Assembly (NCBI RefSeq): GCF_000192475.1
Contig: NZ_AEYW01000006.1
Location: 824,835 to 888,834, forward strand
Source of the DNA: Ruegeria conchae
GTDB taxonomy: Bacteria; Pseudomonadota; Alphaproteobacteria; Rhodobacterales; Rhodobacteraceae
Reading direction: 5' to 3'
DNA: 64,000 bases
The notes below the pieces were generated by a model. The model had not been told where the DNA came from. It saw only the letters and a program-made list of their open reading frames with translations, and searched no databases. A program made the translations under genes and the position numbers. Positions 9,508-20,454 of this stretch are shown piece after piece; within the stretch, counting starts at the first letter, position 1; the number at the start of each line of letters is the position of its first letter.

Positions 9508-10671
9508 TCAGCCCAACGGCTGTGCCTTTTCGACGATCCGCGCAAAGAAGGACGCTCCGATCGGCGCGACGTCGTCATTGAAGTTGTATTTCGGATGGTG
9601 CAGTCCTGCGCCCTCTCCTTGTCCCATGAACAGATAAGCACCGGGTCGGGCCTGCAGCATATATGAAAAATCCTCTGCCCCCATCTCGCGTCCAGCATTA
9701 TCCTTCACACTTTCCGCACCGGAAACATCCCGCGCCACTTCGGCCGCAAACGCGGCCTTGTCGGCATCATTGATGGTGGCAGGATAACCCTCTTGATACT
9801 CCAGTTTGGCCTCAACACCGTACGAGGCCGCCTGCCCTGCCACAATCTGCGCCATCCGTTCTTTGACCATTTTCTGCACTACAGGATCAAAGGTGCGGAC
9901 AGTGCCGTTCAAATAAGCGGTGTCGGGAATGACATTGTTCACCGTTCCGGTGTGAATCTGCGTCACCGATACCACCAGATCGTCAAGCGCATAGTGATTG
10001 CGACTGACAATTGTCTGGATTGCCTGCGCCATCCCGCAGGCCGCCATCACCGGGTCTTTCGTTTCGTGTGGCATGGCCCCGTGGCCGCCAACACCTTGAA
10101 TATGAATCTCAAACGTATCCACCGCCGCCATCAAAGGCCCCGGCGTGGTTTCGAACAGACCCTCAGGCCGACCCGGAGTATTGTGGATGCCATAGACCTG
10201 AGAGATATCGAACCGATCCATAATGCCTTCTTCGACCATGACGCCCGCGCCGCCACCTTCTTCCTCGGCGGGCTGAAAGATCAGCGCAACGCGACCCGCA
10301 AAATTCCGCGTCTCAGCCAGATAGCGCGCTGCTCCTAACAGCATGGTGGTATGCCCGTCATGACCGCACGCATGCATCATGCCGGGGTTCTTCGAGACGT
10401 AGTCAACGCCCGTCTCCTCGGTAATCGGCAGCGCATCCATATCGGCACGCAGACCAATCGTCGGACCCTCGCCCTGCCCATTGATGATCGCGACCATGCC
10501 TGTTTTGGCGATCCCTTCGTGCAGTTCATCCACGCCAAACTCGCGCAGACGCTCGGCCACGAATGCAGCGGTCTCATAGCATTCGAATTCCAGTTCGGGG
10601 ATGGTGTGAAGGTGTTGGCGCCACTTGGCCATATCGGCGGCGTAATCGGCAATTCGGTTGACGACGGGCAT
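9508..10671 (-). CDS. M20 family amidohydrolase (hippurate hydrolase/N-acyl amino acid deacylase type)
   Basis: 387 residues from the ATG at 10671 (MPVVNRIADY), preceded by AGGAG; the open frame extends much further upstream but reads through the divergent mazG promoter. Metal-site motifs: GLRADMDALPI, HACGHDGHT, QPAEEEGGGA, then a dimerisation-domain GVGGHGAMPHETKDP and the C-terminal GAEDFSYML. Such enzymes remove acyl groups from amino acids or hydrolyse hippurate-like amides. The exact substrate is unknown. It is first in a likely operon with two ureohydrolases. Confidence 0.88.
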   Translation of the reverse strand: MPVVNRIADYAADMAKWRQHLHTIPELEFECYETAAFVAERLREFGVDELHEGIAKTGMVAIINGQGEGPTIGLRADMDALPITEETGVDYVSKNPGMMHACGHDGHTTMLLGAARYLAETRNFAGRVALIFQPAEEEGGGAGVMVEEGIMDRFDISQVYGIHNTPGRPEGLFETTPGPLMAAVDTFEIHIQGVGGHGAMPHETKDPVMAACGMAQAIQTIVSRNHYALDDLVVSVTQIHTGTVNNVIPDTAYLNGTVRTFDPVVQKMVKERMAQIVAGQAASYGVEAKLEYQEGYPATINDADKAAFAAEVARDVSGAESVKDNAGREMGAEDFSYMLQARPGAYLFMGQGEGAGLHHPKYNFNDDVAPIGASFFARIVEKAQPLG

Positions 10672-10737
10672 CTGGGGTGGACTCCTGATCCTGACTGCGG
10701 GATGGATGCATCTGACACCGGAACGAAAGGGTTCGCA

Positions 10738-11595
10738 ATGGCCGAAAATCCTCTGATCCACGATACCGATGCGGGTATCGAGCGTTTGCTGGAAATCATG
10801 CGTCGTCTGCGCGATCCGGAAACCGGCTGCCCTTGGGATATCGAACAGGATTTCGCCACCATCGCGCCCTATACGATTGAAGAAGCCTATGAGGTCGCTG
10901 ATGCCATCGAACGCAAGGCCTATGACGAGTTGAAAGGGGAGCTGGGTGACCTGCTGTTCCAATCCGTCTTCCACGCGCAAATGGCTGAAGAGGCTGGGCA
11001 TTTCACCTTTCAGGACGTAGTGCGCACCATGTCGGACAAGATGGTTGACCGCCACCCGCATGTGTTCGGTGACGAATCCCGTGACAAGTCCGCCGACCAA
11101 CAGACGAAGGATTGGGAGACCATCAAAGCCGCCGAACGCGCGGGCAAAGAACAGAAAGGCGCACTGGACGGCGTCGCCGCCAACCTGCCTGCTTTGCTAC
11201 GTGCGCATAAACTGCAGAAACGTGCCGCGCGTGTGGGCTTTGACTGGCCCGACGCCAGCCATGTGCTGGCAAAGATCACCGAAGAGGCCGCCGAACTGGA
11301 AGAGGCGCGCGACAGCATGGATGCCGATGCGCTGGAAGATGAATTCGGTGATCTGCTGTTCGTTATCGTCAACCTCGGCCGCCACTTAGGCATCGAACCC
11401 GAGGCTGCCCTGCGCCGCACAAACGCGAAGTTTACCCGCCGTTTCGAGAAGGTCGAAGCCCGGCTGGCTAAACGCGGAAAAACGCCCACCCAAAGCGATC
11501 TGGCCGAAATGGATGCGCTGTGGGATGAGGTGAAATTCGAGGAGCACCGCGCCAATGGCAAACTCCCGCCGGTGAATGCTCCGGCAGACACGTAA
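10738..11595 (+). CDS. mazG: nucleoside triphosphate pyrophosphohydrolase MazG
   Basis: 285 residues from the ATG at 10738, which has GAAAGGG upstream; the longer frame reaching back to 10351 overlaps the divergent amidohydrolase and is not used. Two MazG domains are visible: the first with GCPWDIEQDFATIAPYTIEEAYEV and the EELGDLLFQ-like KGELGDLLFQSVFHAQ, the second with KITEEAAELEEA and EDEFGDLLFVIVNLGRHL. MazG hydrolyses NTPs to NMP and pyrophosphate and limits abnormal nucleotides and ppGpp. It is divergent from the amidohydrolase with 66 bases between starts. Confidence 0.94.
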   Translation: MAENPLIHDTDAGIERLLEIMRRLRDPETGCPWDIEQDFATIAPYTIEEAYEVADAIERKAYDELKGELGDLLFQSVFHAQMAEEAGHFTFQDVVRTMSDKMVDRHPHVFGDESRDKSADQQTKDWETIKAAERAGKEQKGALDGVAANLPALLRAHKLQKRAARVGFDWPDASHVLAKITEEAAELEEARDSMDADALEDEFGDLLFVIVNLGRHLGIEPEAALRRTNAKFTRRFEKVEARLAKRGKTPTQSDLAEMDALWDEVKFEEHRANGKLPPVNAPADT

Positions 11596-11658
11596 TTCGG
11601 CTAGACAAGTCCCGCGACACTTGCGAGTGTCCCACCTTCACGGCCCTCGGAGACCCCC

Positions 11659-12597
11659 ATGCCCCGTAAAATCATCATCGATACCGATCCCGGTCAGGAC
11701 GACGCCGTTGCGATACTTCTCGCCCTTGCCAGCCCTGAAGAGATCGAGGTTCTGGGCATCACCGCCGTCGCCGGAAACGTTCCGCTGGAACTAACCGCCA
11801 AGAATGCACGCATCGTGTGTGAATTGGCGGGCCATACCGATATCCCCGTCTATGCCGGATGCGACCGACCGCTGAAACGCCCGCTTGTCACTGCTGAACA
11901 TGTTCATGGCAAAACCGGGCTCGACGGTCCTGTTCTCCCCGATCCTGAAATGCCTCTGGCCGAAGGACACGCGGTCGATTTCATCATCGAAACCCTGCGC
12001 GCGCATGAACCCGGCACGGTGACGCTCTGCCCTCTGGGGCCGCTGACGAACATCGCCACAGCGTTCCAGAAAGCACCCGACATCATCGACCGGGTGCAGG
12101 AAATCGTGCTGATGGGAGGTGCTTATTTCGAAGTTGGAAATATAACTCCAGCTGCGGAATTTAACATCTATGTCGACCCGGAAGCGGCTGATATCGTGTT
12201 TAAATCCGGCATCCACATCGTGGTGATTCCGCTCGACGTGACTCATGGCGCACTGGTCACGCCCCATCGCAACGATGCATTCCGAGCATTGGACAGCAAG
12301 GTCGGTCATGCGGTGGCAGAAATGACCGATTTCTTCGAACGCTTCGACAAAGAAAAATACGGCTCGGAAGGCGCGCCCCTGCACGACCCCTGCGTGACCG
12401 CCTATCTGATCCGGCCCAATCTGTTCTCGGGCCGCCACATCAATGTTGAGATCGAAACCCAATCAGAACTGACTTTGGGCATGACCGTGGCCGACTGGTG
12501 GCGAGTCACCGACCGCGCACCAAATGCCATGTTCATAGGCGACGTGGACGCTCAGGGTTTCTTCGACCTGCTTACAGAAAGGCTTGCCCGCCTATGA
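11659..12597 (+). CDS. inosine/uridine-preferring nucleoside hydrolase
   Basis: 312 residues. The N-terminal DTDPGQDDA (8-16) is the calcium-binding signature of nucleoside hydrolases. LMGGAYFEVGNITPAAEFNIY (about 153-173) and the late HDPCVTAYL complete the family pattern. These enzymes split the N-glycosidic bond of purine or pyrimidine ribonucleosides for base salvage. It follows mazG by 63 bases and overlaps the next GNAT gene by ATGA, so the group may be a nucleotide housekeeping operon. Confidence 0.93.
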   Translation: MPRKIIIDTDPGQDDAVAILLALASPEEIEVLGITAVAGNVPLELTAKNARIVCELAGHTDIPVYAGCDRPLKRPLVTAEHVHGKTGLDGPVLPDPEMPLAEGHAVDFIIETLRAHEPGTVTLCPLGPLTNIATAFQKAPDIIDRVQEIVLMGGAYFEVGNITPAAEFNIYVDPEAADIVFKSGIHIVVIPLDVTHGALVTPHRNDAFRALDSKVGHAVAEMTDFFERFDKEKYGSEGAPLHDPCVTAYLIRPNLFSGRHINVEIETQSELTLGMTVADWWRVTDRAPNAMFIGDVDAQGFFDLLTERLARL

Positions 12598-13043
12598 CTG
12601 CCGCACTCCGCCTCGCCCGTCCCGACGATCTGGATCGCCTGATGGCACTGGTCGCAGCGTTTCATTCGGAATCCGGCATCGCGCAGGATGACGAGAAGCG
12701 CCGCAACGCGCTTGCCCCTTTGCTGGATGGCATACCGCATGGCTGCATCTACCTGATCGGGCCGGGCCGAGCGCCGCTGGGCTATGTCATCCTCACATTC
12801 GGCTGGTCGGTCGAGTTTGGTGGCATGGACGCATTTGTGGATGAGATTTACATCCGCCCTGCTGTCCGAGGCCGGGGTATCGCAACCGAAGTGCTACACG
12901 ATCTCCCCAAAGCGCTAGCCGAAGCTGGCCTGACCGCCCTGCATCTTGAGGTCGACCGCACCAACGAAACCGCGCAGAAGCTTTATCTCCGGTCGGGTTT
13001 CAAACCGCGCGAGCGCTACATGCTGATGAGCAAATTGCTCTAG
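12594..13043 (+). CDS. GNAT family N-acetyltransferase
   Basis: 149 residues from the ATG at 12594 (MTAALRLARP), which overlaps the preceding stop as ATGA; a longer upstream frame lies inside the nucleoside hydrolase gene and is discarded. The acetyl-CoA loop VRGRGIATEVL and the C-terminal YLRSGFKPRERYMLM are typical GNAT motifs. The substrate is unknown. Its TAG stop is built from the same CTAG palindrome as the stop of the opposite-strand lipoprotein gene. Confidence 0.85.
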   Translation: MTAALRLARPDDLDRLMALVAAFHSESGIAQDDEKRRNALAPLLDGIPHGCIYLIGPGRAPLGYVILTFGWSVEFGGMDAFVDEIYIRPAVRGRGIATEVLHDLPKALAEAGLTALHLEVDRTNETAQKLYLRSGFKPRERYMLMSKLL

Positions 13044-13207
13044 CGCGATTCACCCCGGAAGATCACAGCGGGATTCACCATGTCCTGCACCGGATCATCC
13101 TGCGAGACCTCCATCCCCGTGATCGGATAGGTCCCCGGCTCCGAGCAAGCGGCCAGAAGCCCGACGGAAAGCATTGAAATTACAAGAAAGATCTTTGAAG
13201 CAGACAT
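13040..13207 (-). CDS. very small lipoprotein, function unknown
   Basis: 55 residues from the ATG at 13207, preceded by AAAGGGGGAC. The sequence MSASKIFLVISMLSVGLLAACSEPG has a lipoprotein signal with lipobox LAAC, leaving a mature peptide of about 33 residues. No domain recognised. It ends convergently on the GNAT gene, the two sharing four bases. The in-frame extension to 13279 lacks a signal peptide and is less likely. Confidence 0.65.
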   Translation of the reverse strand: MSASKIFLVISMLSVGLLAACSEPGTYPITGMEVSQDDPVQDMVNPAVIFRGESR

Positions 13208-13307
13208 ATTGTCCCCCTTTCTGCAATACAGGCAGAATATCGGGGCTTGTTCCGCCGCAATAGGAACAAGTTCACACATAATGATTTTTATGTCGGAATA
13301 TTCTAGC

Positions 13308-13625
13308 TTAGAGGCAATTCTTGTTGAACGTCTGTTCCATGGTTTTCAGTTGCCTTGGCACCCGCTTGGGCTGCGGCAGCGCGTTGAGCTGCTCGGTTAT
13401 GTTCTCGCCGGTGTACCAGGAGTCGAACAAAAGGGCTTTGATGTCATCGTCCAGCACCGTATCGGCGACGTTATAAGTACACAGACATTCCTCCATCGTG
13501 ATCTGCCCGCTGGGATCGCCTTCCACCATCTTCTGACACACTGCCTCTGGCGGTAGATCAGCCAACACCAACTGAGGCGAGATCAACAGCGAAACTGCAC
13601 CCACGATGAGTTTAAGATGGCTCAT
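13308..13625 (-). CDS. small secreted protein, function unknown
   Basis: 105 residues from the ATG at 13625, with AGAGGA six bases upstream; an ATG eight codons earlier is in frame but less well placed. The signal peptide MSHLKLIVGAVSLLISPQLVLA is clear. The mature chain carries four cysteines (VCQK, ECLC and a penultimate C), probably paired in the periplasm. I do not recognise a family. It lies downstream of eno on the same strand but is separated from it by the eno terminator. Confidence 0.6.
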   Translation of the reverse strand: MSHLKLIVGAVSLLISPQLVLADLPPEAVCQKMVEGDPSGQITMEECLCTYNVADTVLDDDIKALLFDSWYTGENITEQLNALPQPKRVPRQLKTMEQTFNKNCL

Positions 13626-13702
13626 ATGACGTCCTCTCCCATCGACCACCGCGTGATGGCCTATCTCACACAGATTAGACGGAACGACGACAAGACAAAG
13701 AA

Positions 13703-13731
13703 AAAATAGCCCCGGCGATGACGCCGAGGCC
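13703..13731 (-). terminator. intrinsic terminator of eno
   Basis: Read on the minus strand, GCCTCGGCG and CGCCGGGGC pair around a TCAT loop and are followed by a T-rich run (TATTTTTTC). It is placed about 30 bases after the eno stop. Confidence 0.8.
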
Positions 13732-13759
13732 CATTCAAGTCCAAATGTAGAGACGCAGA

Positions 13760-15181
<1,422 letters not shown>

Positions 15182-16072
15182 TTAGGCCACTGCCAGTGCC
15201 CGCGCCAGCTGACGTTCTCGAATGAAGGTATACAAACCTGATCCGATAATCAGACCTGCACCGGCCAGCGTCATGCTGTCAGGGCGTTCGCCGAACATCA
15301 GCATCCCGGCCATGATCGAAAACACCAACCGGGTATACCGAAACGGCGTCAGCGCTGAAGCTTCACCAATCCGCATCGCGGTAACGATGCCATAATAGCC
15401 TAATACGCCGAACCCGATGGCACCCAGATAAGGCCCGATCTGCGCAGGCTGCAGCGGCACGATGGGCTGTGCTGTGAACACCATCAGGGCCGCACCAGCC
15501 AGCGCCACTCCGATATAGGCCTGCAATGCGACGACCGACGAGGCTACACGAACATCCAGCCTGCGAGTGATCAGATCACGCGCCGCGATCGCAACAACCG
15601 CAACCAAAACAAACAGAGATTCTGGCTGGAAACCTTCGAGCCCGGGGCGAATGATCATCAAGACGCCGACAAAGCCAATGCCGATGGCGCTCCAACGACG
15701 CCAGCCGACCTGCTCGCCCAGAAACAGCGCAGCCCCCATCGTGACGAATAGCGGCATCGCTTGAAAAACCGCAGCTACGGTCGACAGATCGACCAATGAC
15801 AAAGCGGTCACAAAACTCAGCGCTCCAAAAGCCTCGGTCCCTGCCCGAAGCAGTGGCAGCGGTTCCCACGCGACAGGGTCGAAAATGCGTTTACGTGTCA
15901 CCAACGACATGATTGCAAACACGGTTCCGCAGAACAGACCCAACACGATCATGATCTGCCCGGTTGAGGCACTAACCGAAAGGTACTTGATGAACATGTC
16001 CTCAAGCGCGAAGGCTGCCATCGAGCCGATGATCAGCAAAATGCCGTTTACGTTGTTCATGCGCGTTTCCAT
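15182..16072 (-). CDS. DMT superfamily (EamA) transporter
   Basis: 296 residues with about ten hydrophobic segments and two EamA repeats (roughly 10-140 and 150-285); the first repeat ends with GEQVGWRRWSAIGIGFVGVLMI, a typical EamA end. Such inner-membrane permeases export or import small metabolites, and the substrate cannot be told. ATGs at 16072 and 16060 are both possible starts; neither has a clear Shine-Dalgarno. It appears to stand alone between eno and the fur-like gene. Confidence 0.88.
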   Translation of the reverse strand: METRMNNVNGILLIIGSMAAFALEDMFIKYLSVSASTGQIMIVLGLFCGTVFAIMSLVTRKRIFDPVAWEPLPLLRAGTEAFGALSFVTALSLVDLSTVAAVFQAMPLFVTMGAALFLGEQVGWRRWSAIGIGFVGVLMIIRPGLEGFQPESLFVLVAVVAIAARDLITRRLDVRVASSVVALQAYIGVALAGAALMVFTAQPIVPLQPAQIGPYLGAIGFGVLGYYGIVTAMRIGEASALTPFRYTRLVFSIMAGMLMFGERPDSMTLAGAGLIIGSGLYTFIRERQLARALAVA

Positions 16073-16196
16073 TGGAATTGACCGCTAACTTGCGAGTCCT
16101 TCCAGCACAAAAATCGTAACCTTCACGACGTCGCAAGCAGTATTGTGACATGTTCGATGATTTCCCGTACGCCGACCAATCGATTTTCGTGATGAG

Positions 16197-16610
16197 TTAG
16201 TCTTTTTCCAGCGGTACGCCGTACAATTCCAAGCGATGGCCTTTCAGCTTATACCCAAGCTTGGCCGCAATCTTTTCTTGCAGTGCTTCAATCTCGGGGT
16301 CTACGAATTCGATCACCTCGCCTGACTGCATGTCGATCAGGTGATCGTGGTGATCGCGCTCTGCGTCCTCGTATCGCGCGCGGCCATCACCGAACTCCAA
16401 TCGCTCCAATATCCCGGCCTCTTCGAACAGCTTAACGGTGCGATAGACCGTTGCGATCGAAATCCCCGAATCCTCTGCCGAGGCACGGGCATACAGCTCT
16501 TCCACATCCGGGTGATCCTCGCTCTGCTGCAATACCTGGGCGATGGTCCGGCGTTGACCGGTCATGCGCAGGCCCTTGGCTTCGCAACGAGCGATAATCG
16601 TATCGGACAT
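16197..16610 (-). CDS. fur: Fur family metalloregulator (Fur or Mur)
   Basis: 137 residues from the ATG at 16610, preceded by GGGGGT; upstream ATGs at 16670 and 16643 are in frame but give an atypical N terminus. Winged-helix region: RMTGQRRTIAQVLQQ, then SIATVYRTVKLFEEAG. The metal-binding part contains ERDHHDHLID, with the regulatory HHDH and downstream acidic residues. It lacks the C-terminal CxxC of enterobacterial Fur, as usual in alphaproteobacteria, where close relatives sense manganese (Mur). It lies 72 bases downstream of an EEP-family phosphoesterase gene on the same strand. Confidence 0.87.
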   Translation of the reverse strand: MSDTIIARCEAKGLRMTGQRRTIAQVLQQSEDHPDVEELYARASAEDSGISIATVYRTVKLFEEAGILERLEFGDGRARYEDAERDHHDHLIDMQSGEVIEFVDPEIEALQEKIAAKLGYKLKGHRLELYGVPLEKD

Positions 16611-16682
16611 GGTGACCCCCGGAACTGTTCGAAACTCTGTCATAGTATGTCTGAGTGCCTTGCGCCACACAGGATTTACGCA

Positions 16683-17387
16683 TCAGGCAGCGCGTCGCAA
16701 ATCGGCCCAAACCGGCAAATGGTCAGACGCGATGTGCGCCGGTCGCGCATCGTGCACCCCATGCAATGCTGCCTCAAGCCCCTGTCCCACTGCGATCCTG
16801 TCCAGCGCGCCCAATGGCTGTGCAGCCGGAAAGCTGGGTACGGGCGGCAAAAACCTCATGTCCGGAGCCAGATGATCCAGAACCGGTTGTCGCGACCATT
16901 CGTTGAAATCGCCGGCCCAGACGGTGGGCATATCCTCAAGATCGGAGTCACAGCGCTTGATATGGTTGATTTGCTGGCGTCGCGACGCGGGCAATAATCC
17001 CAGATGCATCCCCATCACCCGCAAGGGCCCGATCTGTGTATCAAACTCGACCCGCACAGCACCACGCGGCTCCAGCCCCGGCAACTCGTGATGCCCTGTC
17101 CGGCGCACCGCAATTGTGTCTCCACGCCAGATGACGGCGTTGCCGTGCCAACCCAGACTGCCCGCACCACCCAGATCGACAATCTGCCAGCCGGCTTCGT
17201 CCAACATGAAATGCGGCAACGCGGCAGGGCGCGGTGGCAAACGTTTATCGGCCTCCTGCAGCACAACAATATCCGCCTGCATACTCTCAATAACCTGCAA
17301 TATCCGCTGCGGTTGCCGCCGGAAGTCGAGTCCCACACATTTCTGAATGTTGTAACTGGCTAGACGCAGTGTTGACTGAAGGACCAT
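16683..17387 (-). CDS. endonuclease/exonuclease/phosphatase family protein
   Basis: 234 residues from the ATG at 17387; a TTG seven codons upstream is the alternative. The EEP (DNase I-like) fold is shown by LASYNIQKCVG, VVLQEADKR, GNAVIWRGD, GMHLGLLP, AGDFNEWS and the C-terminal SDHLPVWADL with its catalytic SDH. Members hydrolyse phosphodiester or phosphomonoester bonds in nucleic acids, lipids or inositol phosphates; the substrate is not evident. It is upstream of the fur-like gene and may be co-transcribed. Confidence 0.85.
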   Translation of the reverse strand: MVLQSTLRLASYNIQKCVGLDFRRQPQRILQVIESMQADIVVLQEADKRLPPRPAALPHFMLDEAGWQIVDLGGAGSLGWHGNAVIWRGDTIAVRRTGHHELPGLEPRGAVRVEFDTQIGPLRVMGMHLGLLPASRRQQINHIKRCDSDLEDMPTVWAGDFNEWSRQPVLDHLAPDMRFLPPVPSFPAAQPLGALDRIAVGQGLEAALHGVHDARPAHIASDHLPVWADLRRAA

Positions 17388-17544
17388 GGGATTCCGATGT
17401 TTACTCAAACACTAAGAGTGCCACGCTCAGCGCCTAGTGCAACATGAAATTCCTGCAGGAACCAGATAGATTGCTTTGGTTCAATCACCACCAATCAACT
17501 TAAAATTGCTTTTACCACAATGCGCTCTACCAAAACGCAAATAT

Positions 17545-17554
17545 CGTGTACACG
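17545..17554. promoter_or_regulatory. perfect 10-bp palindrome upstream of the cyclase-FHA gene
   Basis: CGTGTACACG is an exact palindrome 48 bases upstream of the GTG start at 17603, in a non-coding, A+T-richer 215-base gap. The position suits an operator, but no regulator is identified. Confidence 0.3.
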
Positions 17555-17602
17555 TGCATCTCTATGGGTAAAGTGCCCGTAAAGCCAAACTAAGGATCAA
17601 AC

Positions 17603-18514
17603 GTGAATACAACATTCGCCACCCTGGTAATCGCAGACATTTCAGGGAGCACCCCATTGTACAAAGCAGTGGGCGAAGGCGAAGCGCAGCGCCTTATCCA
17701 AATGGAGCTTGATCGGCTACGTCGCGTACTTGCAACCCATGGCGGCACACAAGTTGGCCAGAAAGGGGATGATGTTCTAAGCTTTTTCCTGGATCCAAAC
17801 GCGGCGTTGAATGCAGCGATGGGTCTGATCGAACAGTCCCCGGAAACCTCACTGTCGGTGCATGTTGGTGTACATTGCGGGCCGATCGTCATCGCCGAAA
17901 AAGGTGTTTATGGCGAAGCGGTGAATGTGACCGCCCGTCTTGCCACAGCCGCCAACCCAGGAGAAGCCTGTGTCAGCAATGGCGTCGCGACGATGCTACA
18001 GGAAAACTTGCGCCAGATTCTCAAACCGCTTGGGCAACTCAACCTCAAAGGTTTGACAGAGCGGTTCATGGTCTATTCCTTGATGAACCCGGACATGGAC
18101 CCGTTCACGCAAACCAGATTGCCACTGTCCCATGGCCGGACCGAAGATCACTGGAAGCCAGCGGAACGTTTGACCCTTTTGCTTAGCCATGGGGAGCGCT
18201 CATGGCGCTGCCACGAGAACGGCGAGCTGGCAATTGGCCGGTCACAAGATTGCGACGTCGTGCTGTCCCAACCATGGGTGTCGCGCCTGCATGCTGTTCT
18301 CAGTATCAAGGATGGCAAGCTGATCCTGTCAGACCGCAGCACATCCGGTACCTATCTGAAATCTGAGGCAGGTCGTGAAATCCAGCTCAAGCGCGAATCC
18401 GTAATGTTGGCAGACAGCGGCTGGATTTCTCCAGCGCTGCCCATTGAACAGTCCGAAACCTGCCTGCAGTTCGAGCTTTTGGGCCGCAGTCAGGTACCAC
18501 AGAACGTGGCATGA
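17603..18514 (+). CDS. class III adenylate/guanylate cyclase domain fused to an FHA domain
   Basis: 303 residues; GTG start with AAGGA seven bases upstream. Residues 1-160 form a cyclase homology domain: the metal-binding IADISGST near 10-17, the segment [12 protein letters not shown] with the second acidic residue near 53-64, VHCGP, and [12 protein letters not shown] near 110-121. Residues about 195-285 form an FHA phosphothreonine-binding domain with [22 protein letters not shown] and DRSTSGTYL. No transmembrane segment is present, so it is cytosolic. It may make cAMP or cGMP under control of a phosphorylated partner, but no Ser/Thr kinase lies nearby. Its last 25 bases overlap the selO gene on the other strand. 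Confidence 0.85.
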   Translation: MNTTFATLVIADISGSTPLYKAVGEGEAQRLIQMELDRLRRVLATHGGTQVGQKGDDVLSFFLDPNAALNAAMGLIEQSPETSLSVHVGVHCGPIVIAEKGVYGEAVNVTARLATAANPGEACVSNGVATMLQENLRQILKPLGQLNLKGLTERFMVYSLMNPDMDPFTQTRLPLSHGRTEDHWKPAERLTLLLSHGERSWRCHENGELAIGRSQDCDVVLSQPWVSRLHAVLSIKDGKLILSDRSTSGTYLKSEAGREIQLKRESVMLADSGWISPALPIEQSETCLQFELLGRSQVPQNVA

Positions 18515-19908
18515 ACCACTTCGCTCTCGGATGGAGGGCGTGTCAGATCAACCGCATCGGACTGATCCTCGTAGGGTCGTGACAAAACGTCGTTCAAACG
18601 ATGGAATGGCGCGTAATCTCCCTGAACGGCCGACTGTATCATCTGCTCAATCCGGTGGTTGCGTGGAATGAAAGCCGGATTTGCAGCACTCATTACAACG
18701 TCAGGAGTATCTTCGCGCTGCAACCGCGCGCGCCATCCTTCAGCCCATTCGTCATACGCGACAGGATCAGTGAACTGATCCCGCGCATGATCACCGCCCA
18801 GCGCACGAAACGTGTTGGTAAAGTCCGCCTGATTCTGCGCCATCCGCACCAGCAGGTCCGAGATCAGTTCAAGGTCTCCGTCCTCAGCTCGAACCAATCC
18901 GATCTTGGTCCGGAACCGCTTCAACCAATGCTCTTGCATCAGGTCAGGCATGGCATGGACAATTTCGGTAGCTTCTTCAACCGCCGCGTCTTTGTCTTCG
19001 AACTGCTGGATCAATGCAGTCGCCAATTGCGCCAGATTCCAGACCGCAATCTCAGGCTGGTTCGAATAGGCATAACGCCCCATCCGGTCAATCGAGCTGA
19101 ACACCGTATTCGGATGATAGGAATCCATAAAGGCGCAAGGTCCATAATCTATGGTTTCACCCGCGATCGAGCTGTTGTCCGTATTCATCACCCCGTGAAT
19201 AAATCCAACGCTCATCCACTGGGCAATCAGTCGCGCCTGCGCATCGCGTACAGCACGCAGCAATCCCATCGGACCTTGTGCGTCCGGATAGTGACGCTGA
19301 ATAGCATAGTCTGTCAGCTTTCGCAGATGGTCCAACTGTCCTCGGGCGGCAAAAACCTGAAAGGTACCCACGCGCAAATGGCTCTGCGCCACGCGCGTCA
19401 GGATCGCACCGGGCATCGGACCTTCCCGTAACACGATCTCACCGGTCTCGACCGCCGCCAGGGCGCGTGTCGTCGGAATGCCCAGCGCATGCATCGCCTC
19501 AGACACGACATATTCGCGCAACACCGGCCCCAGCCAGGCGCGCCCGTCGCCCCGGCGCGAAAACGGCGTCTGGCCCGAGCCTTTCAGCTGAATATCCCGC
19601 CTGACCCCATCTGCGCCGATGGTCTCGCCCAACAGGACTGCACGTCCATCCCCAAGCTGGGGGTTATAGGTACCGAACTGGTGCCCGGAATACAGCTGCG
19701 CCAAGGGTTCCGCACCTTCCGGAACGATATTTCCCGCAAACGCCCGCGCCATCTCTTCAGCCTCATCGGGCGTTATCCGCAATAGCTTTGCCAGATTGGT
19801 ATTAAACGCGATCAAATTCGGCGCGCGGACCGGTACAGGAGCCTGCCGCGCAAAAAACCCCTCCGGCAGGCGGGCGTAACTATTGTCAAAAGGGATCATC
19901 ATGGTCAT
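18490..19908 (-). CDS. selO: protein adenylyltransferase SelO (YdiU)
   Basis: 472 residues from the ATG at 19908; three ATGs cluster here (19908, 19902, 19899). The long upstream frame crosses the divergent cupin gene and is rejected. SelO is a pseudokinase-fold enzyme that transfers AMP to protein Ser/Thr/Tyr. Family landmarks: [18 protein letters not shown], the lysine-bearing [27 protein letters not shown], the catalytic HGVMNTDN with the following [10 protein letters not shown], and [13 protein letters not shown]. This protein ends in ATFCGT, so the cysteine near the C terminus is Cys, not selenocysteine. It is convergent with the cyclase-FHA gene. Confidence 0.94.
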   Translation of the reverse strand: MTMMIPFDNSYARLPEGFFARQAPVPVRAPNLIAFNTNLAKLLRITPDEAEEMARAFAGNIVPEGAEPLAQLYSGHQFGTYNPQLGDGRAVLLGETIGADGVRRDIQLKGSGQTPFSRRGDGRAWLGPVLREYVVSEAMHALGIPTTRALAAVETGEIVLREGPMPGAILTRVAQSHLRVGTFQVFAARGQLDHLRKLTDYAIQRHYPDAQGPMGLLRAVRDAQARLIAQWMSVGFIHGVMNTDNSSIAGETIDYGPCAFMDSYHPNTVFSSIDRMGRYAYSNQPEIAVWNLAQLATALIQQFEDKDAAVEEATEIVHAMPDLMQEHWLKRFRTKIGLVRAEDGDLELISDLLVRMAQNQADFTNTFRALGGDHARDQFTDPVAYDEWAEGWRARLQREDTPDVVMSAANPAFIPRNHRIEQMIQSAVQGDYAPFHRLNDVLSRPYEDQSDAVDLTRPPSESEVVHATFCGT

Positions 19909-19995
19909 GCGGCAAACATATGCGCTGGTTACACAATTGCCATAGCGGATCATGCGACGCCGTGCATAATCAGCGCAATCGAACCCGAGGCCGCC

Positions 19996-20415
19996 ATGAA
20001 CCCACAAGACATCATCAATCACCTTGATCTGCAACCGCACCCCGAAGGAGGTTGGTTCAAAGAAACCTGGCGGGCCGACAATTCCGGCCGTGCCACCGGT
20101 ACCTGCATCTACTTTCTGCTGACCGAAGATCAAAGCAGCCATTGGCACAAAGTCGACGCGACCGAGATCTGGCTCTACCATTCAGGCGCACCGTTGACCT
20201 TGTCGATCAGCGCAACCGATGCGGGTCCGGCAATCGCTTACACGCTCACCCCGGACTTGGCCAACGGCGCACCCCAGCTGATTGTTCCCAAGGGGTATTG
20301 GCAAGCAGCGCGCAGCACCGGAGCTTACACATTGGTCAGTTGCACGGTATCCCCAGGCTTTGAGTTTGAAGGTTTCGAGCTCGCAGAACCCGACTTCGAT
20401 ATTCCCGCAAAATAA
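19996..20415 (+). CDS. cupin domain protein, DUF985 family
   Basis: 139 residues. [12 protein letters not shown] near 15-26, [27 protein letters not shown], and [12 protein letters not shown] are the DUF985 (RmlC-like cupin) signature. The fold is a single beta-barrel; the biochemical role is unknown. It is divergent from selO with 87 bases between starts and is followed by a dispersed repeat. Confidence 0.88.
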   Translation: MNPQDIINHLDLQPHPEGGWFKETWRADNSGRATGTCIYFLLTEDQSSHWHKVDATEIWLYHSGAPLTLSISATDAGPAIAYTLTPDLANGAPQLIVPKGYWQAARSTGAYTLVSCTVSPGFEFEGFELAEPDFDIPAK

Positions 20416-20454
20416 TAATCACTGGACCCACAGGATTACATCCCAAAGGTATCC

